In this document: positions 46,479 through 59,349 of the stretch, one piece after another
How the letters are laid out: the number at the start of each line of letters is the position of its first letter
Position numbering within the stretch: position 1 is the first letter of the stretch
NCBI GenBank assembly: GCA_028752905.1
Contig: JAQNBH010000006.1
Coordinates: 24,851,811 to 24,915,810, forward strand
Origin: Cladorhizidae sp. MBARI D1340-BT2
Taxonomy: Eukaryota > Porifera > Demospongiae > Poecilosclerida > Cladorhizidae
Reading direction: 5' to 3'
DNA: 64,000 nucleotides
Notes under the pieces: generated by a model
Told to the model about the DNA's origin: nothing
The model's input: the letters and a program-made list of their open reading frames with translations, nothing else
Database searches by the model: none
Program-made: the position numbers and the translations under genes

Positions 46479-47420
46479 ATGTTAAAAAGAGATGACAGTG
46501 ATGATGATTTTGGTGGATATATTGATGAGAATTATTGTGAAGGTGTGGAGGATGGTAAAGAGGGTTGGAGGATGGTGAAGATGTTGTGGATAGTGTAAAG
46601 TTGAAGGTCGTAGGAGTAGCTCCAGTGAAAGTTCAAGCAGCTCCAGTTCAAGCAGCTCCAGTTCAAGCAGCTCCAGTTCAAGCAGCTCAAGTGCCATCAG
46701 CTCCAGTGGCCAGCAGCTCCAGTACCAGCAGCTCCAGTACCAGCAGCTCCAGTGCCAGCAGCTCCAGTGGTAATATCTCATTCAGTCAGACATCTGGTTG
46801 CACAGTTGATATGGAAGGAAAAGCGCCCATTGACTTTGCTCAGCTTTTTCTCGATGACACTATCCTAAGGAGAATTGTGGAGGAAACAAATTTGTAAGCA
46901 GACCAATTTATAGCTTCGAATCAAGACCTACCTCCTCAATCTAGAATGAGAGGTTGGAAAGCTTGGCACAACTAGCGAGATAAAGAGCCCTCATTATATC
47001 CATTAGCGTGGACAATCATACCAGCTTGGAAGAGAAATTGCTGTCGATGAATAAATTGGATTCAAGGGGAGGGTCTGGTTCATCCAGTACTTGTCCATGA
47101 AGCCCACAAAGTGGGGTACGAAAGCTTATGTCCTGGCAGACAGCTCTAGTGGATATACCTATAGTTGGAAGCTGTATGTAGGTGAGGAGACTTTAGTATA
47201 CTCACAATAATATGATAAATACACTTGTACCATCTCTAAAAAGTATTGGCTTTGGTGCATTTGGTACAGTTCAGGTGAACAGGTTGCATGTATCAAGGCC
47301 AAAGACAAAATGAAAAAGAATCTGTAAGTACAAATGGTGTCCATGCCTTGAAATGGATGGACAAGAGAGCTGTGACCATTCTGAGTACTATCCATGATGA
47401 TAGCACAGTTGGTAGATCAT
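46479..47420 (+). pseudogene. piggyBac-type transposase 3 with stops
   Basis: From ATG 46479 an acidic N-terminus is read (MLKRDDSDDDFGGYIDENYC). A frame change leads to Pro/Ala/Val and Ser/Thr repeats, then to the conserved block IDFAQLFLDDTILRRIVEET. Next come SNQDLPPQSRMRGWKAW (46920-46970) and the catalytic-domain block REIAVDE, stop, IGFKGRVWFIQYLS, MKPTKWGTKAYVLADSSSGY (47033-47165). NGVHALKWMDKRAVTILSTI follows near 47333-47390. The order matches the piggyBac transposase family. In-frame stops after the N-terminal block and at VDE show it is dead. Unlike elements 1, 2 and 4, it keeps part of the catalytic core. Confidence 0.78.
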
Positions 47421-47439
47421 CCAAAGCTAGCTGAGCTGA

Positions 47440-47920
47440 GATACATACTAGCACTAGCTATAGAACAACTTGGTTTGCTTGGTAGTCTACTAGTTACCTC
47501 CAATGCTAGCTATTGCTGGCTATATATCAGCTACAACTGCCTTCTTCAAGCGCTGCTAGCTATAATGATCATCTAAAACTGCCAACTTCAAGCGCTAGCT
47601 AATTTGCCAGCTATAAAGATCAGCTCAAACTGCCTATTCACTTCAAGCGCTAGCTACTTGGCTATCTAAAACTGTCAACTTCAAGCGCTAGCTAATTTGC
47701 TAGCTATAAAGATAAGCTCAAACTGCCTATACACTTCAACCGCCATCTAATTTGCTAGCTATAATGATCGTCTAAAACTGCCAACTTCAAGCGCTAGCTA
47801 ATTTGCCATCTATAAAGATCAGCTCAAACTGCCTATACACTTCAAGCGCTAGCTACTTGGCTATCTAAAACTGCCAACTTCAAGCGCCATCTAATTTGCT
47901 AGCTATAATGATCATCTATG
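47440..47920. repeat. Minisatellite inside piggyBac-like element 3
   Basis: Alternating blocks of CTTCAAGCGCTAGCTAATTT, GCTAGCTATAAAGATCAGCT and CAAACTGCCTATACACTTCA, in a composite unit of roughly 90 bp. Confidence 0.85.
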
Positions 47921-48180
47921 TAACAAACTGGTTAGCTTATCCATATAATAATACTTACTTGGAGTCTAGCTTCACTTGTCTTGCCATCTCAAAAGGTTCT
48001 TCTAGCCAGGTGTTGGGTAGAAAGTTAGGAGATAGTCAGAATATCACTCGTATGCTCACCTCAAAAATACAAAACAAAACCAATTAAAAATCAGGTGATT
48101 TCAAAAACGGGTGATTCAATAAACAGCCTCCGCGTGCAGGGGAAATTACTGGGTAAATCCCTTCGCAGCCTAAGAGTTAA

Positions 48181-49860
48181 GTTATGATCTTAAAGCCTGT
48201 TAAGACTATTTCAAATAAGTTGTTGTAAGATACTAGATTCATGTAGACTAATAGGCAGCTGTGCATACTCCACCCCCTAATGCTGCAGTGATATCTCACG
48301 TTGTTTTAACAGTTGCTGGTACAGAGAAGCCACCATATTTAAAAGCTGCTTGGGTATTGGAATAACAATCCCATTGAAGTGACCCCTCCCACCCACATGC
48401 GACTATCCAATGCGGAACATTCTATTAAATAGCAGCTTTGTGGGGCAAACTTCTCCCAGTTAAGTCTGTGAAATATATTTTAGATTCCGTAAACTCTGGT
48501 CATTAAGCCTCTAATGTTTAGTTTGACTAAAGTTGTTAATTAAATGTCCATCTTATCCTTAACAAAAACAACATTATTCTGCATCATTATGGTGTCTTGT
48601 TCTGAAATTATGATCTGGAAATGTTTCAAATAAAGATCAATTTATGACATGTGAACAAGTGTCAACATTATAATGTGTTTGACAGAACATTGAGCAAGAA
48701 TATTATTAGCATAACCATGGCTGCAATTGTCTGTAGCTGTTCACAGTTTCCTAAAGAGTATTTTGCTGCTCCAATGCAGGGCACTTGTAACCTTTCCCCC
48801 AGTGATCTAGCAGCACAGGTCTCCTGCATGGCCTCTAAGGTACCAAATCACTTTCTATGTACCCTGTGATGAGACACCTAAACCTTAACGGATGCCAACA
48901 TTGCACCTGTCACAAGAATTATTCTCTTCTTTGGCTAATATTAATTGTTGAAGTTCACATAGTTTTGTAGATAAATATACTTCTCTGAGTATGCAAAGAA
49001 TGTATGAGAGACCATCTCTAGCTTGTTGTAATCTCAGGGGCCTTGCTCCTGCATTTAATATGGTTTGGGAGTCTGGATATTTCTTATTGTACCATCGAGA
49101 GGATAACTCATTCTTCAACAGGCTCTCTAGAGTAATTCCTCAGTTAATCAAGTGTAAAAATTGTTTATGCTAAGTATTTCATAAATTTTTCTGTGAGTGT
49201 GATATTTTCAAATGTGTTTAGTGGCCCATATTTGCAGATAAGTGGCTGTATTTCTTGTATGTTGAGGTTAGAAGTGAAGCTCTAAACAGACAGGATTTAT
49301 GGCATGAAGCTCGCTTATCACAAGAAATAAAGAACAGAACCAAACAGACATTGGTTATTGGCAAACATAACAATGACCTCTAATAGCAACATAGTCCATG
49401 CTTTCTACAGTGGTAAGGTGAAGATTTCTTGCATTTGGTGATTTCTTGCATTTGGTACGCCAGAAAAGAACTAGTTAATATTGACCATAACTTGATAGGT
49501 AATAATAAGTGGTAATTTCCAACAACCCAGTATATATATCTAGAAGCACTCCACAAGACTCTACAAACACTAAACGTAAAATTGACCTTAACTTGCAACA
49601 ATAATTTGTTGTTTAATTGCATAACTACAAGTGTGTTTTCTATTATAATTTTTATTGGGTGGTGAGACTGAGGCACTGAAATTCTGGGCCTGCTGCTGTA
49701 CTTTAACACCAGGTTCATATAATCACTTACAAGAAGCCGAGTGCTAAGCCTGCAAATGGTGTGCCTTGCAATGTGGCCCAGCATTGCCTGTAGAGTGCTC
49801 ATGCACTAGACTCTTGGTCCATGCTTGTGCATCACATATCTGTAGTAATCATAGAGGGTG
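48181..49860. other. No gene recognised
   Basis: Short frames only. An AATAAA-type motif in AATAAAGATC near 48630 has no gene upstream that I can identify. Confidence 0.4.
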
Positions 49861-50678
49861 TTTAATTGCCATTAGGAGTTTGATATAATAAAGTGATGTG
49901 CATATTTAGAGGTTGTTGTTGGGATTCTCCCACCAGCTGGTGGATCTGAAAAGACTTTAGGGATACACAGCTTAACTTAACTATTTATTTATATTAACGT
50001 GTCTCTCATCTCTCTCTGTGCTTACTTTATAGACGGTGAGTTACAGTATTCTATGGCCCGGATGACATGATTTTGATCAACTTCAATTTATTTAAACTTG
50101 GCCCTTGGTTCTCTGTGTCTGTCTTTCTTCATGAAACCATCATAGCCGGTGAGTTAGAGTATTACATGTCTAGGATGACAATTGTTCACTGATTAATGTC
50201 ATGTCACTTTTTCTTGGTGTTATATTAACATAGTTTGATAGTTACTATATACATTGCTGGAGCAATGCAAGAACTAAAGTCAATTCAACTTGACTTGTAA
50301 GATGCCCAATCATGCATTGAGCAGCAAGATAATAGTCACTAGAAGCACGTGTGTAAAAGGGCAAGTAGTAGCCACTAATGGAGCTAACTAATCTGCAAGG
50401 TGGCAATGAAGGCAGTCAAAGAAATATTTGCATTAAATGTTTTGAGGGTAGTCCAAAAAATAAATGTATTTTATTTACCAACATGCCTTTAGCCACACCA
50501 GAGGTGGAGAAAGGGATAAACACCTTGTGTTGATTTAGTGGCTATTTGATTAGGAAGAGGTCTAGTTTGTGCTAAAAAGGTCTATAAACTGCCTTCACCA
50601 GTAGGCTGACCTTTACCCCCTGCATCCTTGTTGCAGCTACATGTGTTTAGTGAGGTCACCTAACTCTTACACTGCGTT

Positions 50679-50784
50679 TGTCACGGCGTTGTGACACAAT
50701 AATCCACCCCACATATGCGTGTGTCACAGCTCCCGTGACAAGCAATTTACTGCTGGAAGTGCGTGTGTCACAGCCTCTGTGACA
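50679..50784. repeat. Three subterminal palindromes in element 4
   Basis: TGTCAC, a 6-7 base spacer and GTGACA occur at 50679-50696, 50722-50740 and 50766-50784. The last two share GCGTGTGTCACAGC. Likely protein-binding sites, by analogy with subterminal repeats of other transposons. Confidence 0.7.
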
Positions 50785-50991
50785 TGATATTTCTTGTTGC
50801 ATAGCTCCGTGGATTGTCTGTTTTATACTCTGTACTTACTAGGTAAGGTTGATGGGTTTATAATCAAACTTGGGAATGCATCATCATCTCCATGAATAAA
50901 AATAATTTAAAAAAGGCGTTTTATTTCTTGGTTCATTGACAGCTGCAAATAAGAAAATTGGTGTGTATTTTTATCCAAAACAAACACAAAT

Positions 50992-51577
50992 ATGGATCTG
51001 CAGGCAGTATTGGAGGCTCTTTCTGATATTGAGAATGACTTTGAAATTGACAGTGAACTAGATGATGTGGAAGAAGATGAACTAGATGATATTGGAAGAA
51101 GATGAACTAGATGATGTGGAAGAAGATGGCCTGGAGGATGCGCTCCCTGAAGAAATGGAAGATGCTAATGGCAGCAGTAGTGTAGATGAGTCTGATGGGG
51201 AAAAGGAAGTGGAAACTGGCCATATGAGTGGAAATTCTACAAGAGGGCTTGTCAGGTGGAAAGAAGTTGACAACATTATGAGCCCCACCGAGGGTTTGTA
51301 CACAGACACTCCTGGTTCAAATTTGCCAGATGATGATGTTGAGCACAAGGATTTCTTCACCCTGTTCTTTGCAGATGAGGTTTTTGACCAAGTAGTGCAT
51401 GAAACAAATATTTATGCACAAATTCTTATTGTAAATATGCCACTTAAGGTTCTCTCAGGCTCAGTGTACTACTGTCAGACTTGCTCACCACCCACCTCTA
51501 CATCCAGAAGAGTGCTTCAAATAGTACCACACAGCCAAGATCCTGAAGAAACCAAGAGCAAGACAGTGAACTCATGA
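50992..51577 (+). pseudogene. piggyBac-type transposase 4, core missing
   Basis: ATG 50992 opens MDLQAVLEALSDIENDFEID, followed by an Asp/Glu-rich stretch. An out-of-phase GATGATATTGGAAGAAGATG repeat near 51085 shifts the frame. The second frame runs to 51577 and contains the conserved block HKDFFTLFFADEVFDQVVHE then TNIYAQ. After that the sequence does not resemble the catalytic domain, and the frame ends about 50 residues later. The element is only 1.5 kb, so most of the coding region has been deleted. Confidence 0.7.
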
Positions 51578-52534
51578 CTATATTGTTCTATATTGTTATT
51601 CAATTATCTTCTTACAAAACATTGTACTTGATCTAGCAAGGTATTCAAATGGATTTTTGCTGTTATTGTTGCTGACAATCTTGTTCTTGTAGCTAGATAG
51701 ATAGTATTTAGCCAGGTAAAGTTTAGTAGACAATGTAAAAAAATAGCTCCGACCAACCTAAATTGCCAATCATATAGCTACAACACAGCATAGAGACAAA
51801 TCTAGCATACTTTGCATAGTCTAAGCAGCCGACTAACATACAAAAATTGCGAGAAAGTAGTAGAAGAATGACTAGTTTCTAAACAAAGGTATAAAATACC
51901 AATACAATCAATACGATTTTTTTCCTGGCAATCGAATACTTACAGTTTGCTGAGATAACCAATGTTCCCTGGATGTGTCTCTGTTGTTTGATCAATTTTA
52001 GAGTAGTAAATATGCCGTACGAGCAGCTAACAACAGACCATTTCTTCCCCAGCACAAGGTTTAAAAAAACAATGCTGCACCCAGTTGATTGCTTCTGGTT
52101 TGAGTATAACGCACGTACGATTATTGTGACATTTTCAATTGACACCGCGTAAGTGCTAACAGGTGATGAGCTACAGCTGCAGCAAAGTACATACATGTGA
52201 ATATGTACACAATGCTGGGTAGTTTACTCTTGGCTGTGGCTCTCCTCTCCATGATTGATTCTACCCAACCTCAAATAGCATCCCTGTTTCTCATGCCACA
52301 TCTGAGGAGCTAGTTGTCTAATAGTTGCCCCTTTTTAAAGCCCTCACAGAACCTCTTGTAGCTAGCAAGTCCTTCCTTAGAGAGACTTTACAGAGTAGCT
52401 TGGCAAGTCTTTCCTTAGAAAGTTTGAAGATTTGACATCGCAGGACTCGCCTTAGAAAACTTAACTTCTAGAAACCCTTAGCTAAGCTTTTCTATCTAAC
52501 AGGCCATGTGTAACTATTAAGCCTCACATCAAAC

Positions 52535-53056
52535 ATGTATAGAGCAAAAAGAGCTGATACATTTACGCATTGTCTAATGGAGAACTCTCTGTCAATGGTG
52601 CCCCTAAGTCCAGTGGAGGATGGTCATGTGTTTGGTGATAGGTTTACTGTAAGAGTAGAAAACTTTGGTCAGGAGTGTAACATTTCTGCAATGCATTACT
52701 CTTATTACATAGTGGATGTCTCTGTTGTACATGCAACAGGACTTCAGATATCTATGGTTTAGTTAGAGGATGAGTTTGTGCTTGATGGCCCCATCAATGC
52801 ACACATACTAGTCTATATCTCCACTACATTCGCTGATTCCAACTACTTACCTCTTCATGAATTTGAGCTTGGTGTTTGGAGTCGATCGAGCAAACACAAC
52901 TATTTATGCTTGCAAAATAGCAACGACCTGGAAAACGTTTATAGTGTTAGTTTTGTAACTGACAGTCATCTTTTATTATTTGAAGATGTCTTAATAACTT
53001 ACTACAAGGCAAGTTCATCTGCTTCACACAAAAATTTTCAAATGTCAGAGAAATAG
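52535..53056 (+). pseudogene. Unidentified protein fragment with one in-frame stop
   Basis: A single frame of about 174 codons is interrupted once, by TAG at 52760-52762. The first half contains VEDGHVFGDRFTVRVENFGQ and ends GLQISMV. After the stop it continues LEDEFVLDGPINAHILVYIS then TTFADSNYLPLHEFELGVWS and later LLLFEDVLITYY. Residue composition and length look coding, not random, and no minisatellite lies under it. I do not recognise the family. It lies between the matched segments of the 49860-57545 duplication and is missing from the second unit. Confidence 0.4.
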
Positions 53057-53984
53057 TGTCACACTGAGACACACAAACACTTGGTTGTAGCTTTCAACCA
53101 TGCTTCACACCAAAAATGTTTCCTGCCAGTTGGGTAATCTTGGTTGTGAAAGCCAACCATAACACAAGCCTTGCATGATACTGTGTTAATTGTCATGAAA
53201 GTTCATTGATGATAGTTAATTGCTGAATGATTATGGTAACTTTACTACCAGGGAACAAAACATATAGCAATTTTGTATTATTATGTGCATGAACTACCAG
53301 TGAATAATTACAGCAACAATCAATACCCAGTTGCTGCTCCTTGTAGTTCAATGATACTTGGAAGAATTGAGTGCAGTCTATGGATCTCAACTTTGACTGC
53401 ATCAGTCCAAGTCACCTCCCCAATAAAATGCCAGATGTACTCCAATGTTAAGTGAGGAAGAGATAAAAATATAACAAATAATGGAACTAACTGACAATCA
53501 CAAATTGCCATCACAAACAGTCTCTTCTTTACCTTTACTGCTGTTTCTGCAAGCCAATGAAAGCTCTATAGGCACCTGGCTAGCCTAAAATCTCTCAGAA
53601 TCTCTTCATTCCAGAGAATAAAATGCACTCCCCTATGAAATACTACATCAGCATCTAGGATGTTTTGGCATTGTAGGCTAGCTAATATCATGAGGGAAAG
53701 AGTTACCCTGTAGGTTTCTCCTGGGATGGTTGGGCATTAGTAGAAGCATTGGTAGGATCTAGTAGCTGTTCAGACACCAGTTAGGGTATCAATACCTTTA
53801 CAAGATAACAGGATAACATCCAAGGGGAACAATGTCAATTGACAGTTACCGCATACTTGATCTCAATGATAGCAAGTCAGCGTTCTTCTCCATAACCAGC
53901 GATTATTTATCAACAGACTTACTTGAGCCAAGAATTGATTGTAAAATATTTACTAATACCCACAGTGATCAGAATGCTCACTTG

Positions 53985-54070
53985 ACTGGGTATGTGGCTG
54001 GGTAAGGATGAGGGAGGTGGCTGGGTAAGGATGAGGGACGTGGCTGGGTAAGGATGATGAGGGTGGTGTA
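53985..54070. repeat. Short tandem repeat, about 28-bp units
   Basis: Three copies of GTGGCTGGGTAAGGATGAGG. Confidence 0.85.
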
Positions 54071-54118
54071 GGTGATGTAACTGGTGCATGTGTATATATG
54101 TACAAAATCCTATTAGAG

Positions 54119-55425
54119 AATGTGAATATTGTACTACTTGCCGTACAATAGCTATCTTCTTGTGGCTCACTTCTCCAGGAATGATTCTATCCATACTCAT
54201 GTTGGTTTTGCTGATTCTCATGCCACACCTAGGAAGCTTCTCCTTCTATCTTAGAGTATTATCTCGTACTTATCTTCCTGGATCACTCTTAGAGCAACTA
54301 GCTCCTATCTAACCCCCATACTACATAACCCCATAGAAGGAAGTTTGAGAGGCTGCCTTTTAGGGGATCAACCTCAGTGCTCAAGCAAGGCTGACAATTT
54401 GCATAACCTTTTTAATCTAGCAGTAGAGAAGTTTGAATATATGGCTGGTGATGTTCCCAGAAAGATATATTCATCTGTTCTCAATTTTTATGACAAGGTG
54501 GAGCTTAGGTGCAGGTGCTGGATGCAGATTGTCTTACTTGTCCTTATTGAAGTAGTGAATCAGAGCCGTGGGAAAGATATCGCCAGCTAAGGCCCAGCCA
54601 ATTTTTATTGTGTGGTAACTGAGGGCAATCAAATTTTGTTTATCTTAAGTTATATGCATATTTAGAGATTATTGTTGTGAATTTCCCACCAGCCAGGTTA
54701 ATGTGAAAAGGCTTTAGGAATACACAGCTTAACTTTACTATACATTTATGTCTCTCATCTCTGTCTGTCCTGTGAATATTGTACTACTTGCCGTACAATA
54801 GCTATCTTCTTGTGGCTCACTTCTCCAGAAATCATTCTATCCATACTCATGTTGGTTTTGCTGATTCTCATGCCACACCTAGGAAGCTTCTCCTTCTATC
54901 TTATAGTATTATCTCTTACTTATCTTCCTGGATCACTCTTAGAGCAACTAGCTCCTATCTAACCCCCATACTACATAACCCCATAGAAGGAAGTTTGAGA
55001 GGCTGCCTTTTAGGGGATCAACCTCAGTGCTCAAGCAAGGCTGACAATTTGCATAACCGTTTTAATCTAGCAGTAGAGAAGTTTGAATATATGGCTGGTG
55101 ATGTTCCCAGAAATATATATTCATCTGTTCTCTATTTTTATGACAAGGTGGAGTACCAATTGCTTAGGTGCAGGTGCTGGATGCAGATTGCCTTACTTGT
55201 CCTTATTGAAGTAGTGAATCAGGGCCGTGGGAAAGATATCGCCAGCTAAGGCCCAGCCAAATTTTATTGTGTGGTAACTGAGGGCAATCAAATTTTGTTT
55301 ATCTTAAGTGATGTGCATATTTAGAGATTATTGTTGTGAATTTCCCACCAGCCAGGTTAATGTGAAAAGGCTTTAGGAATACACAGCTTAACTTTACTAT
55401 ACATTTATGTCTCTCATCTCTGACT
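54119..55425. repeat. Tandem duplication, unit about 655 bp
   Basis: 54119-54772 is repeated at 54772-55425 with few changes. One difference is an extra TACCAATTGCTT-like stretch near 55153. Each unit contains an open frame (GCLLGDQPQCSSKADNLHN onward) whose coding status is unclear. Confidence 0.88.
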
Positions 55426-58181
55426 GTCCTTACTTTATATTAGGTGAGTTACAGTATTCTATGGCTAGGATGTGACAAGATTTTACTAATTGCTAAACTT
55501 CAATTTATTTGAACATGTCCCTCTGGCTCTATGTGTCCAATCTACTTCATGAAACTATCATAGGAGGTGAGTTAGAATATTCTGTCTAGGATGACAAGTT
55601 TTGACTGCTCTAATAAATCTGAACATGTCTGCCAGCTCTCTGTGTCCAACTTACTGATGTTATTTCAACATAGTTTGATAGTGCTAGAGTATTGCAAGAA
55701 CTAAAGTCTATTCACCTTGAATTGCAGTGGAAGTAATATGCCCAATCATGTACTGAGCAGCAAGATAAAAGTCACTAGAAGCATGTGTGTAAAAGGGCAT
55801 GAAATATCCACTGATTGAGCTAACTAATGTGTAATAAAATATCTAAACATTAAATATATTTTATTTGCCATCATGCACTAAGCCGCACCAAAGGTGGAGA
55901 AATGGTTAAAGTCAGATAAACACCTGTCTGTTGCTTTACAGCAGCTGTCAGAAGTTTTATCTGATTATGTATAGGCCTAGCTTGTGCTAAAAAGCTCAGT
56001 TGGTCTTTAAGCTGCTTACACCAGTTTTTTCTGACCTTTACCCCCTGCACCCTTGTTGCTATTGCCTGTGGTTAGGGAAGTGAAGTAACAGGTGATTAGT
56101 TGCAGCTGGAGCAAAGTGCATGCATGTGTATATGGACACAATTCTTGATTTAGTAGTTTACTGGTTGCTATGGCTCTCCTCTCCATTATCAATTCTACCC
56201 AACCTCATCTAGCATCCCTGTTTATCATGCTACATCTGTGTATCCAGTTGCTTAGTGCCTCTACCTTATCATCCTGCATATCTCTGTTAAGGACTTCTTA
56301 CTAAGTTGGTTTGAGAGACATCTCCCTGGCCCAGCTGGTTCTGAGTGGTGATCTTGCTTGTAGAGTAAATGTTAAACTAACAGTTGACCCCTCCATATCT
56401 GATGATGCTTACATTTTGTAAGAATAATTCCATCTCAGCTTAAGTGTTGTGATCTAATAAAAAAATTTTATGTATGTAATCGTCTCATTTAACATGGTCT
56501 TTGTTGGAGGATGGAAAATTATGCTCTCAATTTTGAATGTAATAACAAATTTCGTTTCGTTTACATATCTTCAAATTGGAACATTTGTCAAAATGTTTTG
56601 TAAGACATGTGCTAAAAACCAGATTTTTACCTGTAAATATGCAGAAGGCTACAGCATTATTATATTAAAACTTTATTTCTTGTTCTGGTTTATGTGAGTG
56701 GGCGGAAGAAGTGATACAAATATAAAACTTACTGACAATCACAAATTGTCATCATAAACAGTCTCTTCCTTACCTTTACTGCTGTCTCTGCAAGCCAATA
56801 ACAGCTGTATAGGTACCATGCTAGCCTAAAATCCCTCAGAATTCACTCTTGAGAATAAAATGAACTCCGATTTACAGTATTACTGTATCAGCATCTAGGA
56901 TTGTTTGGTATTGTAGGTGCTAGCTAATATCAGGAGGGAAAGAGTTACCTGTAGATTTCTCCTGGCATGGTTGGGCATTACTAGGAGTATTAGTAGGAGC
57001 TAGCTGTCCTGACACCAGTAAGGGTAGCATTACTTTTACTAGAGTATACAGGATCCAATCCAAAGATAACAATGTCAACTAACAGGTGGAGCATACTTAA
57101 TCTCAATGGAAGCAAGTCTGTGTTCTACTCCGTAACTAGTGATCATTTATCAACAGACTTACTGCAGACTTACATGAACAAGAATTGATGGTAAAATATT
57201 TACTAATAACCACGAGATCAGAATGCTCACTTGCATACCATTGAGCTCAAGTGCACTGTCTCTGCGACATCCATCCATGTGTCTGTCCTTACTTTATAGG
57301 AGGTGAGTTAAAGTACTCTATGGCTAGGATGGCATGATTTGATCAACTTCAATTTATTTGAACATGTCTCTTGGCTCTGTGTATTTTATATCTAGGAAAA
57401 CATGTGTTGACTGATTGATCAATTATAATTTATTTGAACATGTGTCTTTGCTCTCCCTGTCCAACCTAATGAAACATAGTTTCATAGTTACAAACATTGC
57501 TACAATATTGCAAGAACTAAAGTCTATTCACCTTGGCTTGCTGTGTAAGTTCGATGATCAATCATGCGCTGACCAGCAAGAAAATTTTCACTAGAAGAAC
57601 ATGGATGGAAATAAAATGGTCTCATGTGACAGCTGCTTGGAATTGTTCCATGACACTTGTCAAACCGTCCCTCAAGATGTGTGGAGTGATCCAGACTATA
57701 AATGGTGCTGTAGTCAATGTAGTCATAATTAACACTGTAACTGTTCTATAAACATCTATTATATCAATGTATGGGACTGGGGTACTAAATATCCTGGCTT
57801 TGCATAGTTATAATCTATCTATTTATAAATATAACTGATTCAGATTGTATTTGTCATGATATAAATTGATCGATGCCAATGATTTCATAAGCCTCCAATG
57901 ACAAGCAGGAGGTATTGCTTGAGGCCATGACATTAATGTTGGACATCAATGTCAGAAGCTATGGTTATGCTGTGCCTTCCACCCTATAAAACACACTGTA
58001 TTCAGACCCTTACTGTTAGTTTTTTAAGTCTCTCAAAGCTCATTGATTAGCCTGTCATGGCCATAAATTATGGTAAAAAATCCTGGTCGGGTCATGACAA
58101 ATTTCACTTTTCTTCTCTCTTTAGAGAAGTCTGGATTAAGGCTTGAGAGATTCTAACCTTATCTTATAAAGGGCATTCTTT

Positions 58182-58275
58182 TATTGGAACGGATTCAGAG
58201 AAGATCTACCAAGTACATTTTGTCAGACTAGACTATAGTCCAGATTGAAGGCCCTCCATCCTCTTCCCTTGATCA
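58182..58275 (+). pseudogene. Scrap of a non-LTR retrotransposon reverse transcriptase
   Basis: LLERIQRRSTKYILSD, then after a stop and frame change LKALHPLPLI. ERIQRRxTKYIL followed by RLKxLxLLPL is the usual C-terminal signature of CR1/L2/jockey-type reverse transcriptases. Only about 30 codons remain. Confidence 0.55.
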
Positions 58276-58289
58276 CAGAACCTCTAACA

Positions 58290-59340
58290 TCAATGTGGAC
58301 AACATTTGACATTTAGCAATTAGTTGAACTTGAGCTAGCTGATGCTTTCTGACTGTCCACTTGGGTACACTAATGCTAATGCTACTCATTGGAATCACAA
58401 AGATAGCCAAACTAACTATTAAAAAAAAAAGAGTGAGAGAGAAGGGAGAGAAAAAACACCCCGGGATTACAAATTTCCTAGGATATTAGGAATAGGGGTG
58501 CCAAATTTCCTGGCGGGATTCCATATTTCCTAGGATATCTGGAATGGGGGTGCAAATTTCCTGGGATGCCAGATTTCCTGTGACACCCGCTCAGGCTAGG
58601 GTGGGGCTAGCTATTTCTTTCCTTCAGAATGCATTCCTGAGCATGCGATCATAATTGCTCTCCAATTCCCAATGTGCTCGAGTGACTATACTTCAGAAGG
58701 TCCGGCTCGGGTGACTACTTCAGAAGATCGGATTTTCCTCGGCCCAGGTGACTATTCTTCAATGGATCCTTACTTTTTTTTCTTGTTTTTTTCTTTTTCT
58801 GCTTTTAATCGTGGACTGTGACTAGGAAAAGAAAATGGGGAAAATGTCCGCCTTCAAAGGCTCATAACTTCTAAACCGTACCCCCTATGACAGTGCTTTT
58901 ATTATCTTAGAGTTTAAAATATTGGAGTTAGGTAGGGTTAGATAATACATACAGGTCGTAGTACTAAGTAGGCTCAAGTAGACATGTTTTTTGGGGGGTA
59001 GGGCTACTCTTGGCAGACTTCATTACAAAACATCAAATTAACTACTAAAGTGGTTCTTGTTGTTCAATAAGCTTCAATGGGTGCAGTAAAACTTTGTAAT
59101 TGGCCAACTAAGTGACATTACATTTTTATGACAGTTTTTAGAGTAGTGGTCAGAATTTTTCATGAGGTACACTCATTCATTGTATTATAATTTGACCATT
59201 ATTATATATTTTATTTTTCAAAATTAGAGTTTTATTGCACGGAAGAAAGGGCCAAAATACTGAAAGTTTGAGACAAAAATAAAAATTACAGAGGTAGGCA
59301 CGCCAAGAAAAATAGAACAACAAATAAAAAAGAGAAAAAA
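58290..59340. other. Short degenerate direct repeats, no gene
   Basis: 58470-58590 has three units containing AAATTTCCTRGGAT and GGGGTGCAAAT. 58680-58770 has three units like CTCGGGTGACTA plus TTCAGAAG. The rest is AT-rich with no convincing coding region. Confidence 0.5.
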
Positions 59341-59349
59341 ATTGCAGGA

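Larger units (their letters stand above)
46137..48176 (+). mobile_element. piggyBac-like element 3
   Basis: TTAA at 46133-46136 and 48177-48180. Ends are CTCTTTGACTGCGGTGG on the left and, inverted on the right, CTCTTAGGCTGCGAAGG. Two AT-cored palindromes lie inside the left end: 46152-46172 (imperfect) and 46198-46215 (GGACATATATATATGTCC, perfect). The interior carries transposase remnants and a minisatellite. Confidence 0.85.
50664..52155 (+). mobile_element. piggyBac-like element 4, flanked by CTAA
   Basis: It is flanked by CTAA on both sides (50660-50663 and 52156-52159). Ends are CTCTTACACTGCG on the left and, inverted on the right, CACTTACGCGGTG. The related unit at 56090 runs straight through (GAAGTAACAGGTGATTAG), giving an approximate empty site. 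Its left end resembles that of element 3 (CTCTTTGACTGCG). Confidence 0.75.
49860..57545. repeat. Second set of internal segmental duplications
   Basis: 49860-50660 matches 55310-56090. 52156-52330 matches 56092-56260, and 53480-53880 matches 56715-57180. 57270-57545 repeats the start of the unit once more. Shared phrases include GCAAGAACTAAAGTC, AGCAGCAAGATAA and GGTGAGTTACAGTATTCTAT. The first unit differs by the insertion at 50664-52155. Confidence 0.8.

Noticed and set aside
54345..55249. Duplicated open frame GCLLGDQPQCSSKADNLHN as a gene pair
   Set aside because: Both copies come from one recent tandem duplication, so their similarity says nothing about coding; no motif recognised.
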